From Nostoc sp. FACHB-892 (lineage in GTDB: Bacteria > Cyanobacteriota > Cyanobacteriia > Cyanobacteriales > Nostocaceae), in contig NZ_JACJTR010000011.1 of assembly GCF_014698795.1 (NCBI RefSeq), positions 124,001-188,000 of the forward strand: DNA of 64,000 bases, in the 5' to 3' direction. The translations under genes and the position numbers were made by a program. This document shows, piece by piece, positions 55,422-64,000 of the stretch. Numbering within the stretch: the stretch's first letter is position 1; the number at the start of each line of letters is the position of its first letter. The notes beneath the pieces were generated by a model. The model searched no databases. It was not told where the DNA came from and saw nothing but the letters and a program-made list of their open reading frames with translations.

Positions 55422-56054
55422 CTAACTGGATACTTTTTTAAGGAAAGGTAGCTTAATACGCTCTGCTAAAGCTGCTGTTACTACTGCTAAACTCCTGGGG
55501 TCTGTTAGCATCCAAGGGTGTAGAGCAACTGGTACTATGACTTCGCTGCCTACAGACATTTGTGAACTATTTGCTGGGACAATCATCAAATCATAAGGTG
55601 TCCAGATAGATGTAAAATTTAGCTGCCCCAATACTACAGCATCAGAATTTAAATCTTTGAGAAAAATGCTGTCGGGGCGCATTTGTAAACAACCAGGACG
55701 CCGGGAACCATAAGCAACCACAGTTCCATTATGGGGTGAAGAGATTGTGATAAACCTCTGCACGCGGTTAATTCCTCCCAGTCGCTGGACATAGTAACGG
55801 CTCACAATTCCTCCCATACTGAAGCCTACTAAATCCAGGTGTTGTTCTGGCGCAAAGGTAGCTGTAACATAATCTGCTACTTGCTTTGCCAACTCATCAA
55901 GACCCACATCGCCATTATTAGGCACGAGATTTAGGGAATGTACAGACCAACCCTGTAGTCTTAACTGAGCCGCCATTTTATGGAAAACTGCCTCTGTGTC
56001 GTCAATACCGTGGATTAACAAAACGGGATTGCGTTGTTGATTTTCAATGTTCAT
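55422..56054 (-). CDS. lipase-like alpha/beta hydrolase
   Basis: A 210-aa class 2-type lipase/esterase. The oxyanion region is NPVLLIHGIDDTEAVFHKMA, the nucleophile elbow is DLVGFSMGGIVSRYYVQRLG, and TISSPHNGTVVAYGSRRPGC is the typical segment after the elbow. The final His is probably in PVALHPWMLTDPR. No signal peptide. It may act on membrane lipids or other esters. Confidence 0.9.
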   Translation of the reverse strand: MNIENQQRNPVLLIHGIDDTEAVFHKMAAQLRLQGWSVHSLNLVPNNGDVGLDELAKQVADYVTATFAPEQHLDLVGFSMGGIVSRYYVQRLGGINRVQRFITISSPHNGTVVAYGSRRPGCLQMRPDSIFLKDLNSDAVVLGQLNFTSIWTPYDLMIVPANSSQMSVGSEVIVPVALHPWMLTDPRSLAVVTAALAERIKLPFLKKVSS

Positions 56055-56563
56055 TTACAAAATCTAGCTGAATTAAAAGGTGTATTTCAATTTCGTAGGT
56101 ACTACTGCTCTACAAACTGAAGTTGTTGCTTTTCAGATTCTTTAAAAGAGATTTTTGCAAAACTGAACTGCTCTCAAAGCTAGTTCGTATAAAATTTAAC
56201 TTATAACTATCACTATTAACCAACAGGCTATGACACTCCTTCCACTGGTTGAAAGTAAACCACTTGCTTTTCTCTAATCAATAATTTCAAACAAAGAAAT
56301 GTTAATTTTTGTTAAGCTCGCTTTCAGAATCTTGCTCTTAGTTACAGTAAAATTTAATAATTAGTTCTCGTGTATGCAGGTCGCAAGTGCTTGCAAAAAA
56401 ACATTTGCCCTGTGGTTTTACTAGAATGTTGATTAAGCACAAACCTATAACGGTTGTCACCTTGATGGGGTGGCACAAAGCAAAAAATGTAACATTTTGT
56501 CGTAATTTTTAACAATTACGGTTGATTTTCAAATATAAAAGGTAAAAGGCAGGAGTAATTGTA
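56055..56563. other. intergenic region before the Lys/Ala-rich protein gene
   Basis: No gene seen. It has a GCAAGTGCTTGC palindrome near 56380 and AT-rich DNA. A promoter for the gene at 56564 is expected in TTTTTAACAATTACGGTTGA-like sequence near 56508, not confidently assigned. Confidence 0.45.
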
Positions 56564-57085
56564 ATGGATTTTATCAAAAACTTAATTTCGGGTATTTTGA
56601 GTTTTGTTACCGGACTGTTACGAGGGAAGAAAAGCAACGGCTATTTCTTGGAATTGGATGAAGCCAAAGATGCTGCTAAGGATGCTGCTAAAGAGGTAGC
56701 ATCGAACGCAAAGAAGGTAGCAGAGACAGTTTCATCGAATGCTAAAAAAGTAACGGGAACAGCTGCACCAGAAGCAGCAGAAGCATCCAAGCCAGCTTCA
56801 TTGAACGGAACAAAAACCGCCGCAGCTAAAACTAAAGAAAAACCAGCTAAAAATCCTAAACCAGCCGATGTTACGTTAGTGCAGACTGCTGAGGGTCTTA
56901 AAGTTGAACCTGGCAAAAAGGCAAAAGCCGCAGCAGCCAAAGTCCTCAAAGAGGAGCCAAAGGAAACTACCTTTGCGCCTAAATATCTCGCTCCTTCAGC
57001 GACTAGCTCTAATGGTCGTCGCCGTCCAGGGGCGAATATGAGCGCTTATTTAGATATGGCACGTCAGGTTAAAACCCCTGGTTAA
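56564..57085 (+). CDS. Ala/Lys-rich protein with amphipathic N-terminal helix, hypothetical
   Basis: A 173-aa protein. Residues 1-22 (MDFIKNLISGILSFVTGLLR) are a membrane-binding-like helix. The middle (about 30-130) is low-complexity Ala/Lys helix with repeats AKDAAKDAAKE and SNAKKVAETVSSNAKKV, reminiscent of LEA-like proteins. The conserved C-terminus is PKYLAPSATSSNGRRRPGAN followed by MSAYLDMARQVK. It looks like a cyanobacterial stress or envelope protein, function unknown; ribosome site AGGAG before ATG 56564. Confidence 0.65.
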   Translation: MDFIKNLISGILSFVTGLLRGKKSNGYFLELDEAKDAAKDAAKEVASNAKKVAETVSSNAKKVTGTAAPEAAEASKPASLNGTKTAAAKTKEKPAKNPKPADVTLVQTAEGLKVEPGKKAKAAAAKVLKEEPKETTFAPKYLAPSATSSNGRRRPGANMSAYLDMARQVKTPG

Positions 57086-57090
57086 ATCAC

Positions 57091-57114
57091 AGAGACGCGA
57101 AATTTCGCGTCTCT
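57091..57114. terminator. 24-bp perfect palindrome after the Ala/Lys-rich gene
   Basis: AGAGACGCGAAA directly followed by TTTCGCGTCTCT, 6 bases after the stop codon. A dispersed GAGACGCG palindrome of Nostoc that probably ends transcription. Confidence 0.7.
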
Positions 57115-57263
57115 ATACTACTGATGAGTTAAATGTGAATACGCAGTATTAAGACAAGTTTACCAGTTGTAGATGGAGGAACTCTCCAAATTAGGAGCGA
57201 TCGCTTAATTTTCTCTACTACAACTGCATTTTTTAGGTTTGGATTAGATAATTTCTTGTCTAA

Positions 57264-58337
57264 CTAATCGGCATCTTTAACAAACACTAATCCACTATAT
57301 AAATGAAAAGCTGAGTCCCAATTAGTCTGTTCCCTGCGAAATAGATAAATGTAAGATTTGATATGACCCAGCATTTCTGTTTGATCTAATATTGTATCTG
57401 CAAACGATGTGAAATCTGACCAAATTTTTACTTTAGGTAATTGCTGGTCAATCCAACTCGATAAACTATTCCAATTAATTCTGATTGTATTTTGGCTAGC
57501 TTGGGGAATGATTTTTAAACCTTGCTGAAATTCATAGCAGTTATCATCAAATCGGAGAATGCAACGTCTAGCAGGTAGGTGTAAATCACAAAACTGTGCA
57601 TAGTCTTGTGTTTGAGTTTTCCTTTCTAGTTTACCGCGCACGTCAATATCTACCACTTCCTCAAAAATCGGCAACAGTCCCACTACTCTTGCTGTGACTT
57701 CTGACCAGTCAAAGGTGAGAGAACCGAGTTGATTTTTCTCATTACGGCAAACAACAGTAGCTTGTAAGGTAGATTCTTGAAAATGTTTAACTTGATAAAC
57801 TTGAATCTGCTGAATTTGAGCTATTGTTGCCCAAAAGCAAGGAATGCCAGCCTGCTGTAACTGTTTCCCGTAAAATTGTAGTTCTCCTACTTGGCCAGTG
57901 CGGTACAACCTCCAGCCACGACTTGGTAGTAACAGCCGTGCAGTGTAAGGGTCTAGCTGCATGATCTGGGCAAATTTTCGAGACGCTTCTGTTTTTAGTT
58001 CGTTACTAAGTGGCTCTAAAACTAGTACGCCAAGTTCGGTGTTATTCCCTTCGGCTGTAGCTTGGGAAATAGCTCTTTGTCTTTCTTCTAGTTCAATTTC
58101 TTGTAGCCGTCGCAAACCTTGCCGTGCGAGCGTCACTATTCTAGTATTCCTCGTATCTCGCAGCAGTTGCCGATAAACTTTTTCCGCATCCTGACGCTTT
58201 TCAGATACTTCATGCAACCGACCAAGATAATATTGTACCCAAGGATGTTCTGGCGATTCTGTTAGCAGCTGTTTCAGTAATTTAGCAGCTGTTTGATAAT
58301 CTTTATGCTCAAAGGCGATCGCAACTTGCTCAATCAT
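57264..58337 (-). CDS. TPR-containing protein, hypothetical
   Basis: A 357-aa cytoplasmic protein. Residues 4-75 are two TPR-like units (AFEHKDYQTAAKLLKQLLTE, HPWVQYYLGRLHEVSEKRQD). The rest (LYRTGQVGELQFYGKQLQQA, ATVVCRNEKNQLGSLTFDWS, ARRCILRFDDNCYEFQQG) is a conserved cyanobacterial domain of unknown function. It is 66 bases downstream of rsmE on the same strand, a possible operon. Start ATG 58337 follows an in-frame GTG. Confidence 0.75.
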   Translation of the reverse strand: MIEQVAIAFEHKDYQTAAKLLKQLLTESPEHPWVQYYLGRLHEVSEKRQDAEKVYRQLLRDTRNTRIVTLARQGLRRLQEIELEERQRAISQATAEGNNTELGVLVLEPLSNELKTEASRKFAQIMQLDPYTARLLLPSRGWRLYRTGQVGELQFYGKQLQQAGIPCFWATIAQIQQIQVYQVKHFQESTLQATVVCRNEKNQLGSLTFDWSEVTARVVGLLPIFEEVVDIDVRGKLERKTQTQDYAQFCDLHLPARRCILRFDDNCYEFQQGLKIIPQASQNTIRINWNSLSSWIDQQLPKVKIWSDFTSFADTILDQTEMLGHIKSYIYLFRREQTNWDSAFHLYSGLVFVKDAD

Positions 58338-58405
58338 CACTTACTTTAAATACACGCTGGAGTGATGTCTCATGCAAAATATGTTTTGCGTGAGCTATAA
58401 ATCAT

Positions 58406-59179
58406 TTATACTTCACAACTTGCGGTAATTAAGGATAATGCTACTACTGGGGCTGTAACTGCTCTCAGGATACGGCGACCAAGGGAAACAGGTTGAAATC
58501 CAAATGCGATCGCATTCTCGATTTCTTGTGTTGTCCATCCTCCCTCTGGCCCAGTAACAATGACAATCGTTTCTTGTCCTATGTCATTTGTCCTTTGTCC
58601 TTTGTACTGTAAGCAATCTTTTAAATGGGGAAACTCACCACGTGCTTCACAGATATATTGTTGACTGTTTACAAATGACATAGGCGCTTCGCCTTCCCGC
58701 AAGGTATGACTAGTGACTAATGACAAACCCATATTAAAAGTGACAGGCTCTAAAATTGTTGGTACAAAAGAGCGCTCTGATTGTTCAGCGGCTTCCGCAG
58801 CGATGCGCCGCCAGCGTTCGAGCTTTTGAGGACTAGGATGAAGTAAAGTGCGATCGCTCAACACTGGTGCAATACAAGTTACTCCCAACTCTGTACAACA
58901 CCGCACCACTTCATCAAATCCATTACCTTTGGGTAAAGCTATCATCAGCGTAATTGATACAGGTAATTCAGTTTCTACTAAAAGCGCTTCTAAAACCTGT
59001 GCTTGTTCCCCTGCTAGCTGTGATAACCACCATTTTCCTTTACCATCCATTGCAATAAAGCGATCGCCTTCACGCAAGCGCAACACCCGCCCTAAATAAT
59101 GCTGTTGTTCTTTTGTAAGTAAAATTTGCCCTTGCTGGAGTTGGGAGGGTGCGATCGCAATTCTTTGCAGTTGAGACAT
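58406..59179 (-). CDS. rsmE: 16S rRNA m3U1498 methyltransferase
   Basis: A 257-aa SPOUT-class enzyme that methylates U1498 of 16S rRNA. The N-terminal PUA-like part (LTKEQQHYLGRVLRLREGD) is followed by ALPKGNGFDEVVRCCTELGV, the knot motif TIVIVTGPEGGWTTQEIENA and VSLGRRILRAVTAPVVALSL. The middle contains inserted sequence (VTSHTLREGEAPMSFVNSQQ, GQRTNDIGQE) encoded by STRR-like repeats. Enzyme motifs are intact. Confidence 0.95.
   Translation of the reverse strand: MSQLQRIAIAPSQLQQGQILLTKEQQHYLGRVLRLREGDRFIAMDGKGKWWLSQLAGEQAQVLEALLVETELPVSITLMIALPKGNGFDEVVRCCTELGVTCIAPVLSDRTLLHPSPQKLERWRRIAAEAAEQSERSFVPTILEPVTFNMGLSLVTSHTLREGEAPMSFVNSQQYICEARGEFPHLKDCLQYKGQRTNDIGQETIVIVTGPEGGWTTQEIENAIAFGFQPVSLGRRILRAVTAPVVALSLITASCEV
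58576..58735. repeat. heptamer repeats inside rsmE
   Basis: CATTTGTCCTTTGTCCTTTG (from 58585) and TGACTAGTGACTAATGACAA (near 58708) are the same units that form intergenic STRR hairpins. Both keep the frame and add about 15 and 30 residues at the surface, judged by where the family motifs lie. Confidence 0.7.
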
Positions 59180-59184
59180 TTTTC

Positions 59185-59402
59185 TTAATAAATTATTGTC
59201 TTGCTGTAGAGAACAAAACCTTCAATTAGACGGTTTGAGTTCTCATACGGCATTAACGGAGTCATAATTTCTACTATTCCGTTGTCATAAGCTAGCCTTT
59301 TATTTCGCTCACATCCCATATCTGCCAGCATAGCTTTGAATGTTTGCCGCTGATGTTTTGCACCACATCCCTAGTTTCTGCGAATTTTGCTATTGTTACC
59401 AT
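59185..59402 (-). pseudogene. Uma2-family gene remnant
   Basis: From ATG 59402 the frame starts VTIAKFAETRDVVQNIS. A base is then lost relative to the family (SWQTF becomes SGKHS), and the second frame continues from 59340 as FKAMLADMGCERNKRLAYDN, then GIVEIMTPLMPYENSNRLIE, ending at a TAA at 59185. This is the N-terminal 70 residues of a Uma2 (DUF820) protein, with the catalytic half missing and a one-base deletion. Confidence 0.8.
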
Positions 59403-59509
59403 AGTTCAGTTTTCGTGTGGATGTGTTACCTAACTGTATTAGGACTTACACAAAATAGACACAGATAAATCCATCTGTGTCTATCTGTAGTTATCTTAAA
59501 CTTTTCGGC

Positions 59510-61426
59510 TTACGAAAGATTCTGAAAGTAAGCTTCTAGAGCTTCAGTCACCAACTGAGTCATCGGCTTCCCTTGGCTTTCTGCTACTTCTTTCAATTTG
59601 CCATAAACCTCTTCTTTCAAATTTACCCGGTGGCGTGATTTGTTTGCACCATTGGCTGTTTGGGGATCGTAGCTGGCAGCAAACTCGCGGATGGCATCAA
59701 AACCAACGCGATCGCAAAAATCACCAAATTTTTCTTTCGATTTCCGAGATTTCTTAAAGTAAACAAAAATCGGCTCTAAGAAGATTTCTAAGTCATTGTG
59801 ATGCAGCTTATCTATGTAAGGTTGCGCCAGTCGAGTCTGATTTGGCGAACCCCCTAACCATAATTGGTAAGATTCTGGAGCGCTACCGACAAAGCCCAAT
59901 TCTGCCAAGTAGGGACGAGCGCAACCGTTGGGGCATCCTGTCATCCTCACCACAAAATGCTCCTTTTGTAAACCGACTTTATCTAATAGAGCGCGAACCC
60001 GCTCTAAAATACCCGGTATTGCTCGTTCTGATTCCGTGATTGCCAAGCCGCAAGTGGGCAAAGCCGGACAAGCCATTGCATACCGCACTAAAGGTTCGAT
60101 TTTTTTCGGGTCGTCTCCGACACCGTGACGGCTGAGAATGTCTTGAATCGCTTCCTTGCTATCTGGTTCGATATCGTAAAAAATCAGGTTGTGGTTGGCT
60201 GTTAGACGGATGGGCAAGTTAAACTGCTCGACAATTTCCCGCAAAGCGGTTTTCAGTTGAAACGAACCTTCATCTTTGATTCGACCATTGTCAATGGAAA
60301 TTCCTAAGAATAGCTTGCCATCACCTTGTTCATTCCAGCCGAGGAAGTCATAATATTTAAACTCTGGCAGTGGTTTGAAAGCTTCGAGTGGTTTACCAAA
60401 ATATTCTTCAACTTGGGTGCGGAATTTATCTACACCCCAATCGTTGATTAGATATTTTAATCTGGCATGACGACGGTCAGTGCGATCGCCATAATCTCTC
60501 TGGGTAGCAACAATCGCTTTCACTATGTCGTAAACGTCATCCTTCGCCACATAACCGATGGGGTCTGCTAACCTAGCAAAAGTTTCTTCTTTACCGTGGG
60601 TTCTACCTAAACCACCACCAGCAAAAATATTAAATCCTTCTAATTGCTTCTTTTTATTGGTAATCACTACCAACGTTAGGTCTTGAGAATACAAATCAAT
60701 CGAATTATCCCCTGGCACCGTCACGCAAATTTTGAACTTGCGGGGCATATAGTACGTGCCATAAATCGGTTCTTCGTTGTCATGGATAATTGTGCCATTT
60801 CCATTGCGCTGTCGGGCTGCCTTTACCTCTGGGGCTTCTTCAGCACTAATTGCCTTTTCTCCATCTAGCCAAATTTCGTAATAAGCGCCTGTCTGCGCTG
60901 TCAGCAAGTCAGCAATATTCTGGGCATACTCCCAAGCATACTGATACTCTGGGCGATTCTTAAAGGGGGCTGGTGGTGCCATCACGTTGCGGTTGATGTC
61001 ACCACAAGCTCCCAAAGTCGAACCCAAATTTTTGACAATTGTAGCGATCGCTGATTTAAGATTTTTCTTTAAAATTCCGTGCAGTTGGAAACCTTGACGG
61101 GTAGTTACTCGTAAGGTGTGGTTGCCATACTCATCAGCTATTTTATCTAAAGCTAGATACAGCTGCTGTGGTACTAAACCACCAGGATTTTTTGTCCGCA
61201 GCATAAACTGGTAATCTTTTTCCTGTCCCTTGGTGCGGTTGTCGCGGTTATCCTGTTGGTAAGAACCGTGATACTTCAAGAGTTGCACCGCATTTTCAGT
61301 AAAATGGGTAGTGTCTTGAAGGATCTCAGTTGCTACAGGTTCACGCAAAAAATTGCTATTTTCCTTGATTCCTTCTAGTTTAGAAGGCTTACGGGTTGCG
61401 ATGGGGGAAGGAGCAGATTTAACCAT
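59510..61426 (-). CDS. sir: ferredoxin-sulfite reductase with a C-terminal extension
   Basis: A 638-aa assimilatory sulfite reductase that makes sulfide with electrons from ferredoxin. The siroheme/4Fe-4S Cys pattern is [11 protein letters not shown] and [19 protein letters not shown]. The two ferredoxin-like half-domains have [20 protein letters not shown] and [15 protein letters not shown]. The last 40 residues after the enzyme ([20 protein letters not shown], then [12 protein letters not shown]) resemble a ribbon-helix-helix DNA-binding motif, an unusual addition. Confidence 0.95.
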   Translation of the reverse strand: MVKSAPSPIATRKPSKLEGIKENSNFLREPVATEILQDTTHFTENAVQLLKYHGSYQQDNRDNRTKGQEKDYQFMLRTKNPGGLVPQQLYLALDKIADEYGNHTLRVTTRQGFQLHGILKKNLKSAIATIVKNLGSTLGACGDINRNVMAPPAPFKNRPEYQYAWEYAQNIADLLTAQTGAYYEIWLDGEKAISAEEAPEVKAARQRNGNGTIIHDNEEPIYGTYYMPRKFKICVTVPGDNSIDLYSQDLTLVVITNKKKQLEGFNIFAGGGLGRTHGKEETFARLADPIGYVAKDDVYDIVKAIVATQRDYGDRTDRRHARLKYLINDWGVDKFRTQVEEYFGKPLEAFKPLPEFKYYDFLGWNEQGDGKLFLGISIDNGRIKDEGSFQLKTALREIVEQFNLPIRLTANHNLIFYDIEPDSKEAIQDILSRHGVGDDPKKIEPLVRYAMACPALPTCGLAITESERAIPGILERVRALLDKVGLQKEHFVVRMTGCPNGCARPYLAELGFVGSAPESYQLWLGGSPNQTRLAQPYIDKLHHNDLEIFLEPIFVYFKKSRKSKEKFGDFCDRVGFDAIREFAASYDPQTANGANKSRHRVNLKEEVYGKLKEVAESQGKPMTQLVTEALEAYFQNLS

Positions 61427-61611
61427 TAGACTTGTATATTATTCTCAATAAAGCATTAGTAGACCCCGAATCAGCACCCTTCGGCTACTTGATCCCCGGT
61501 AATCCGGCCGGAATAATGAGGAATAGTTTAATTTTAGCACGGCAAAAGCAGGCTTTGTCAGTGATGTAACACTTAACAAAACCAGCTTTTTGAAGTAGTG
61601 AGTTTTAAGTG

Positions 61612-61657
61612 CTGAGTCCTGAGTACTTAAGTAAAGTATAGACTGACTGAGGACTCA
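61612..61657. repeat. inverted repeat between convergent-side spacer and the beta-barrel gene
   Basis: TGAGTCCTGAGT and ACTGAGGACTCA: 7-bp core stem TGAGTCC/GGACTCA with repeated GTGCTGAG-type units. Likely terminator of the minus-strand beta-barrel gene. Confidence 0.55.
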
Positions 61658-61665
61658 ATAATCAT

Positions 61666-62205
61666 TTATTTGAAGCGATAGCCTAAACCACCATTGATAC
61701 TAACAGCAGGAGTATCGCTATTTTGGTAAGCACCAAGTCCTACTTTGGCGTTAGTGTAGACGAGGAAATTGTTAGCAACTTCCGATTCAATACCAGCACC
61801 TAACACAACTGAATCTTTGTTACCTATGGGAGTTGGTGAGCCATCTTTCTCTACAAAAGAATAACCACCAGTTAAATAGGCATTAGTTCTATTAGCGATA
61901 GGCACATCCACAGAAACTTCTGGAATAATAGCACTTGTCTTATCACTCCAAAGGACATTACCGCGTGCAGAAAACGGGGTAGTTCCTAATTTCACGCGAC
62001 CTGTGACATTACCACCAAATGTGGCATCATCGTTGATACCTTGTCCGCCACTAGTAACGCCACCTGCAACACCAGCACCAATATAGCTAGCATCAGTACC
62101 TTTTTTGGTTTCAGCAGAAGCTTGACTTGCTGATAGAAGAAAAGGAGCAACTATTAAGGAAGACAATGCAGAAATTGTCACTAAAGATTTGAGTAGGCGT
62201 TTCAT
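61666..62205 (-). CDS. secreted outer-membrane beta-barrel-like protein
   Basis: A 179-aa protein. Residues 1-31 are a signal peptide (MKRLLKSLVTISALSSLIVA, ending before SAE). The mature part has alternating strands and ends in Phe-Lys (YRFK) with strand-rich stretches (GRVKLGTTPFSARGNVLW, AYLTGGYSFVEKD, VYTNAKVGLGAYQN), which suggests an outer-membrane barrel of about eight strands. ATG 62205 is chosen over an in-frame TTG. Pore or structural role unknown. Confidence 0.75.
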   Translation of the reverse strand: MKRLLKSLVTISALSSLIVAPFLLSASQASAETKKGTDASYIGAGVAGGVTSGGQGINDDATFGGNVTGRVKLGTTPFSARGNVLWSDKTSAIIPEVSVDVPIANRTNAYLTGGYSFVEKDGSPTPIGNKDSVVLGAGIESEVANNFLVYTNAKVGLGAYQNSDTPAVSINGGLGYRFK

Positions 62206-62596
62206 AATTGTGTCCAAAATTTGTATTTTTTACTTATATAATTAAGGTCGAAAATCGTATAAGAATGTTCCAAATGTTTCCCAGATTTTATTAAATGAAT
62301 GTTGCCGTTGATGCATAAAGTTTACAGCTAACTATCCCTGAGAATAATAAATTAGCTGTTATAATTAGATTCAACGTCTTTTAATCCGGGTTCTTTGTTC
62401 CAAGAATAGACGCTTTTAAAACTGGCACAATATTAGGAACTAAAACTAAGCCGGGATATGGTGAATAAAATACCCAATTAACATTTTTGCGGAGCTTTTC
62501 ACATAGGATGAAAAATTAGGCTGTAGCATTCGTTGCAACAAGCTATAGAAGGAATATATAAAGTTAATTTTGAGCAATTATTGTGGAGATTGAATA
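62206..62596. other. divergent intergenic region, no gene seen
   Basis: Promoters for the barrel gene (minus) and the ADP-ribosylglycohydrolase gene (plus) must lie here. AT-rich, no confident signals. Confidence 0.5.
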
Positions 62597-63538
62597 ATGC
62601 TAACCGCTGCAAAAACGTTATCTGGTTTGATGGGTTTATGTGTCGGTGATGCATTGGGTGTGCCGGTGGAGTTTACTAGCCGTGCTGAACGAGAAAAATC
62701 TCCAGTGACAACGATGCAGGGTTATGGCACATGGAATCAACCACCAGGAACTTGGTCAGATGATAGTTCCTTAAGCTTTTGCTTGGCAGAATGCCTTTGT
62801 AGGGGGTATTCGTTGGATGCTATAGCTAATTCCTTCTGGCGCTGGTACAAGGAGGCTTACTGGACTCCCCGTGGCGATGTCTTTGATATTGGTCAAACTA
62901 CCCACACAGCAATTATGCGCCTGAAACAGGGAGTTGTTCCCCATCAGGCGGGTGGAAAGGTTGAAAATAGTAATGGTAACGGTTCTTTAATGAGAATTTT
63001 GCCGATGGCTTATTGTCACAGAAACTTAACTTTAAGCGAACTGCTAGCGCGGGTGCATGATGTTTCGGCAATTACTCATGCTCATGCGCGATCGCAGATG
63101 GCCTGTGGCATTTATATTAGTATTGCAGTGGCGCTCTTGGAAGGGGCTGACCTGCAAACAGCTTATTTACAAGCACTGCAAGATATCCAAACAATTTATT
63201 CTGTCCGAGAATTTTTGTTAGAAAAGCCCCATTTTGGCAGAATTTTCAGTGGTGAGATTGCGAAGCTACCAGTGGAAGAGATTAATTCTGGTGGCTATGT
63301 GATTGATACCTTAGAATCATCCCTGTGGTGTTTACTAAATAGCTCGTCCTATTCTGAGGCGGTGCTGAAAGCTGTTAACTTAGGTGGAGATACCGATACT
63401 ACTGCCGCCGTCACTGGTGGGTTAGCAGGAATTTATTACGGCGTGGAAAATATTCCCAAACAATGGATGAACCAAATTGCTCGTAGACAAGACATTATCT
63501 ACTTGGCAGAGCGTTTTGCAAGGGCTGTTTACGCTTAG
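62597..63538 (+). CDS. ADP-ribosylglycohydrolase family protein
   Basis: A 313-aa DraG-like hydrolase that removes ADP-ribose from proteins or small molecules. The metal-binding motifs are complete: GLCVGDALGVPVEF, TWSDDSSLSFCLAECL (Asp pair), NGNGSLMRILPMAY and LGGDTDTTAAVTGGLAGIYY. Cytoplasmic. It converges with cutA across a strong repeat hairpin. The target in this organism is unknown. Confidence 0.93.
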   Translation: MLTAAKTLSGLMGLCVGDALGVPVEFTSRAEREKSPVTTMQGYGTWNQPPGTWSDDSSLSFCLAECLCRGYSLDAIANSFWRWYKEAYWTPRGDVFDIGQTTHTAIMRLKQGVVPHQAGGKVENSNGNGSLMRILPMAYCHRNLTLSELLARVHDVSAITHAHARSQMACGIYISIAVALLEGADLQTAYLQALQDIQTIYSVREFLLEKPHFGRIFSGEIAKLPVEEINSGGYVIDTLESSLWCLLNSSSYSEAVLKAVNLGGDTDTTAAVTGGLAGIYYGVENIPKQWMNQIARRQDIIYLAERFARAVYA

Positions 63539-63546
63539 AGTTATTA

Positions 63547-63605
63547 GTTAAAAGTAAAGAGTGAGGAGTTATGAAAATCCTAAATCTTCACTCTTTATTT
63601 TTAAC
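63547..63605. repeat. 18-bp inverted repeat, bidirectional terminator candidate
   Basis: GTTAAAAGTAAAGAGTGA and TCACTCTTTATTTTTAAC are complementary over 18 bases with one G-T pair and a 23-base loop. It spans the gap between convergent genes and includes the stop of cutA. Confidence 0.75.
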
Positions 63606-63920
63606 TTGTTGAGAAATCCACTGCAAGTAGGCTTGAGAACCGGCAACAATTGGTAAAGCAATAATTTCTGGCATTTCATAGGAGTGCAATTCCTTAATTT
63701 TGCCCTCCATTGCCGGAAATTGCGCCAAATCAGTTTTAATCACTAATTGCCATTCTTGCTCTTTATGCAGTTCCCCTTGCCAGGTATAAATTGAATGAAT
63801 TGGTAACAGACTGACACAAGCTGCGAGTTTAGCTTCCACAAGGGCATTAGCAATTGCTTCTGCCTCCTGCATATTGCCAGCCGTTACCAATACCACACCA
63901 TAGCCAGCAGGTGTTTCCAT
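63588..63920 (-). CDS. cutA: divalent-cation tolerance protein CutA
   Basis: A 110-aa trimeric CutA1-type protein. GVVLVTAGNMQEAEAIANAL, KLAACVSLLPIHSIYTWQGE and HSYEMPEIIALPIVAGSQAY (the copper/cation-binding region) are conserved. Implicated in divalent cation tolerance; the mechanism is unclear. Start ATG 63920 is 5 bases after the stop of the upstream gene, so probably in its operon. Confidence 0.95.
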   Translation of the reverse strand: METPAGYGVVLVTAGNMQEAEAIANALVEAKLAACVSLLPIHSIYTWQGELHKEQEWQLVIKTDLAQFPAMEGKIKELHSYEMPEIIALPIVAGSQAYLQWISQQVKNKE

Positions 63921-63925
63921 AACTT

Positions 63926-64000
63926 CTAAACCGTCGTGGACAAGGAATAAACCTGACCATCAATCAGCAGTCGCGTGATGCCCTTAGCTTGCAAATGAGT
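63926..64000 (-). CDS. C-terminus of an unrecognised protein, cut by the window edge
   Basis: The minus strand from 64000 is open (THLQAKGITRLLIDGQVYSL and STTV stop at 63926). The codon use and the 5-base gap to cutA suggest a real gene running in from the right. Too short to identify. Confidence 0.45.
   Translation of the reverse strand, partial: THLQAKGITRLLIDGQVYSLSTTV

Noticed and set aside
56228..56275. TGGTTGAAAG-containing sequence resembling a CRISPR repeat end
   Set aside because: It occurs once, with no regularly spaced copies.

Overview
The window is chromosomal DNA of a filamentous, probably heterocyst-forming cyanobacterium of the Nostoc/Anabaena type. The reasons are the many GCGATCGC (HIP1) octamers, the heptanucleotide repeats of the Nostoc STRR kind between genes (and twice inside genes), a Mo-nitrogenase C-terminal-family protein, a GUN4-domain protein, ferredoxin-dependent sulfite reductase, and the cyanobacterial arrangement of groESL and tig-clpP-clpX. 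No rRNA, tRNA, CRISPR array or complete insertion sequence was seen.

Layout. 1-6.2 kb: anti-sigma kinase-like protein, two small conserved proteins, asnS, an Rpn-family remnant, a HEAT/WD40 protein with a kinase fragment upstream, a NIL-domain protein and a LuxR-type response regulator. 6.5-9.4 kb: a thioredoxin-like 2Fe-2S protein and the groES-groL operon with K-box, promoter and CIRCE. 9.4-11.6 kb: an accessory stretch with a split Rpn nuclease and a doubly broken ParA operon. 11.7-17.2 kb: a methyltransferase and a urease operon (ureD, ureA, ureB, ureC) carrying two extra genes; ureE, ureF and ureG are absent. 17.3-18.3 kb: a collapsed NACHT gene with a 10-bp-periodic repeat in front. 19-26 kb: hybrid histidine kinase, aldehyde dehydrogenase, molybdopterin oxidoreductase, rpmF, a pseudo-caspase and the Mo-nitrogenase-family protein. 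26.5-31.7 kb: a transporter remnant, a Uma2 nuclease, then rnj, dapA and asd. 32.8-37.6 kb: tig-clpP-clpX and an alpha/beta hydrolase. 37.6-41.9 kb: FAD monooxygenase, GntR regulator, dienelactone hydrolase and an S1-domain protein. 42.3-44.6 kb: a TIR-GUN4 fusion, a 62-bp tandem array and two small proteins. 44.9-54.4 kb: an NmrA-like protein, then a type I secretion set (HlyD adaptor, repeat-bearing subtilase, ABC exporter with a dead C39 domain, peptidyl-prolyl isomerase) and a DUF92 membrane protein. 54.9-64 kb: metabolic and housekeeping genes (VOC protein, lipase, TPR protein, rsmE, sir, beta-barrel protein, ADP-ribosylglycohydrolase, cutA).

The most interesting signal is in the decaying accessory genes. 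Three frameshifts, in two Rpn-family genes and a ParA gene, are each a 4-bp tandem duplication: (TTAC)2, (TTGC)2 and (ATCC)2. In both Rpn genes the break lies just before a strong Shine-Dalgarno plus ATG that leaves the C-terminal domain as its own open frame. This resembles the intragenic small antitoxin forms reported for Rpn defence nucleases. The TIR-GUN4 fusion and the inactive (Tyr/Asn) caspase are also worth attention.
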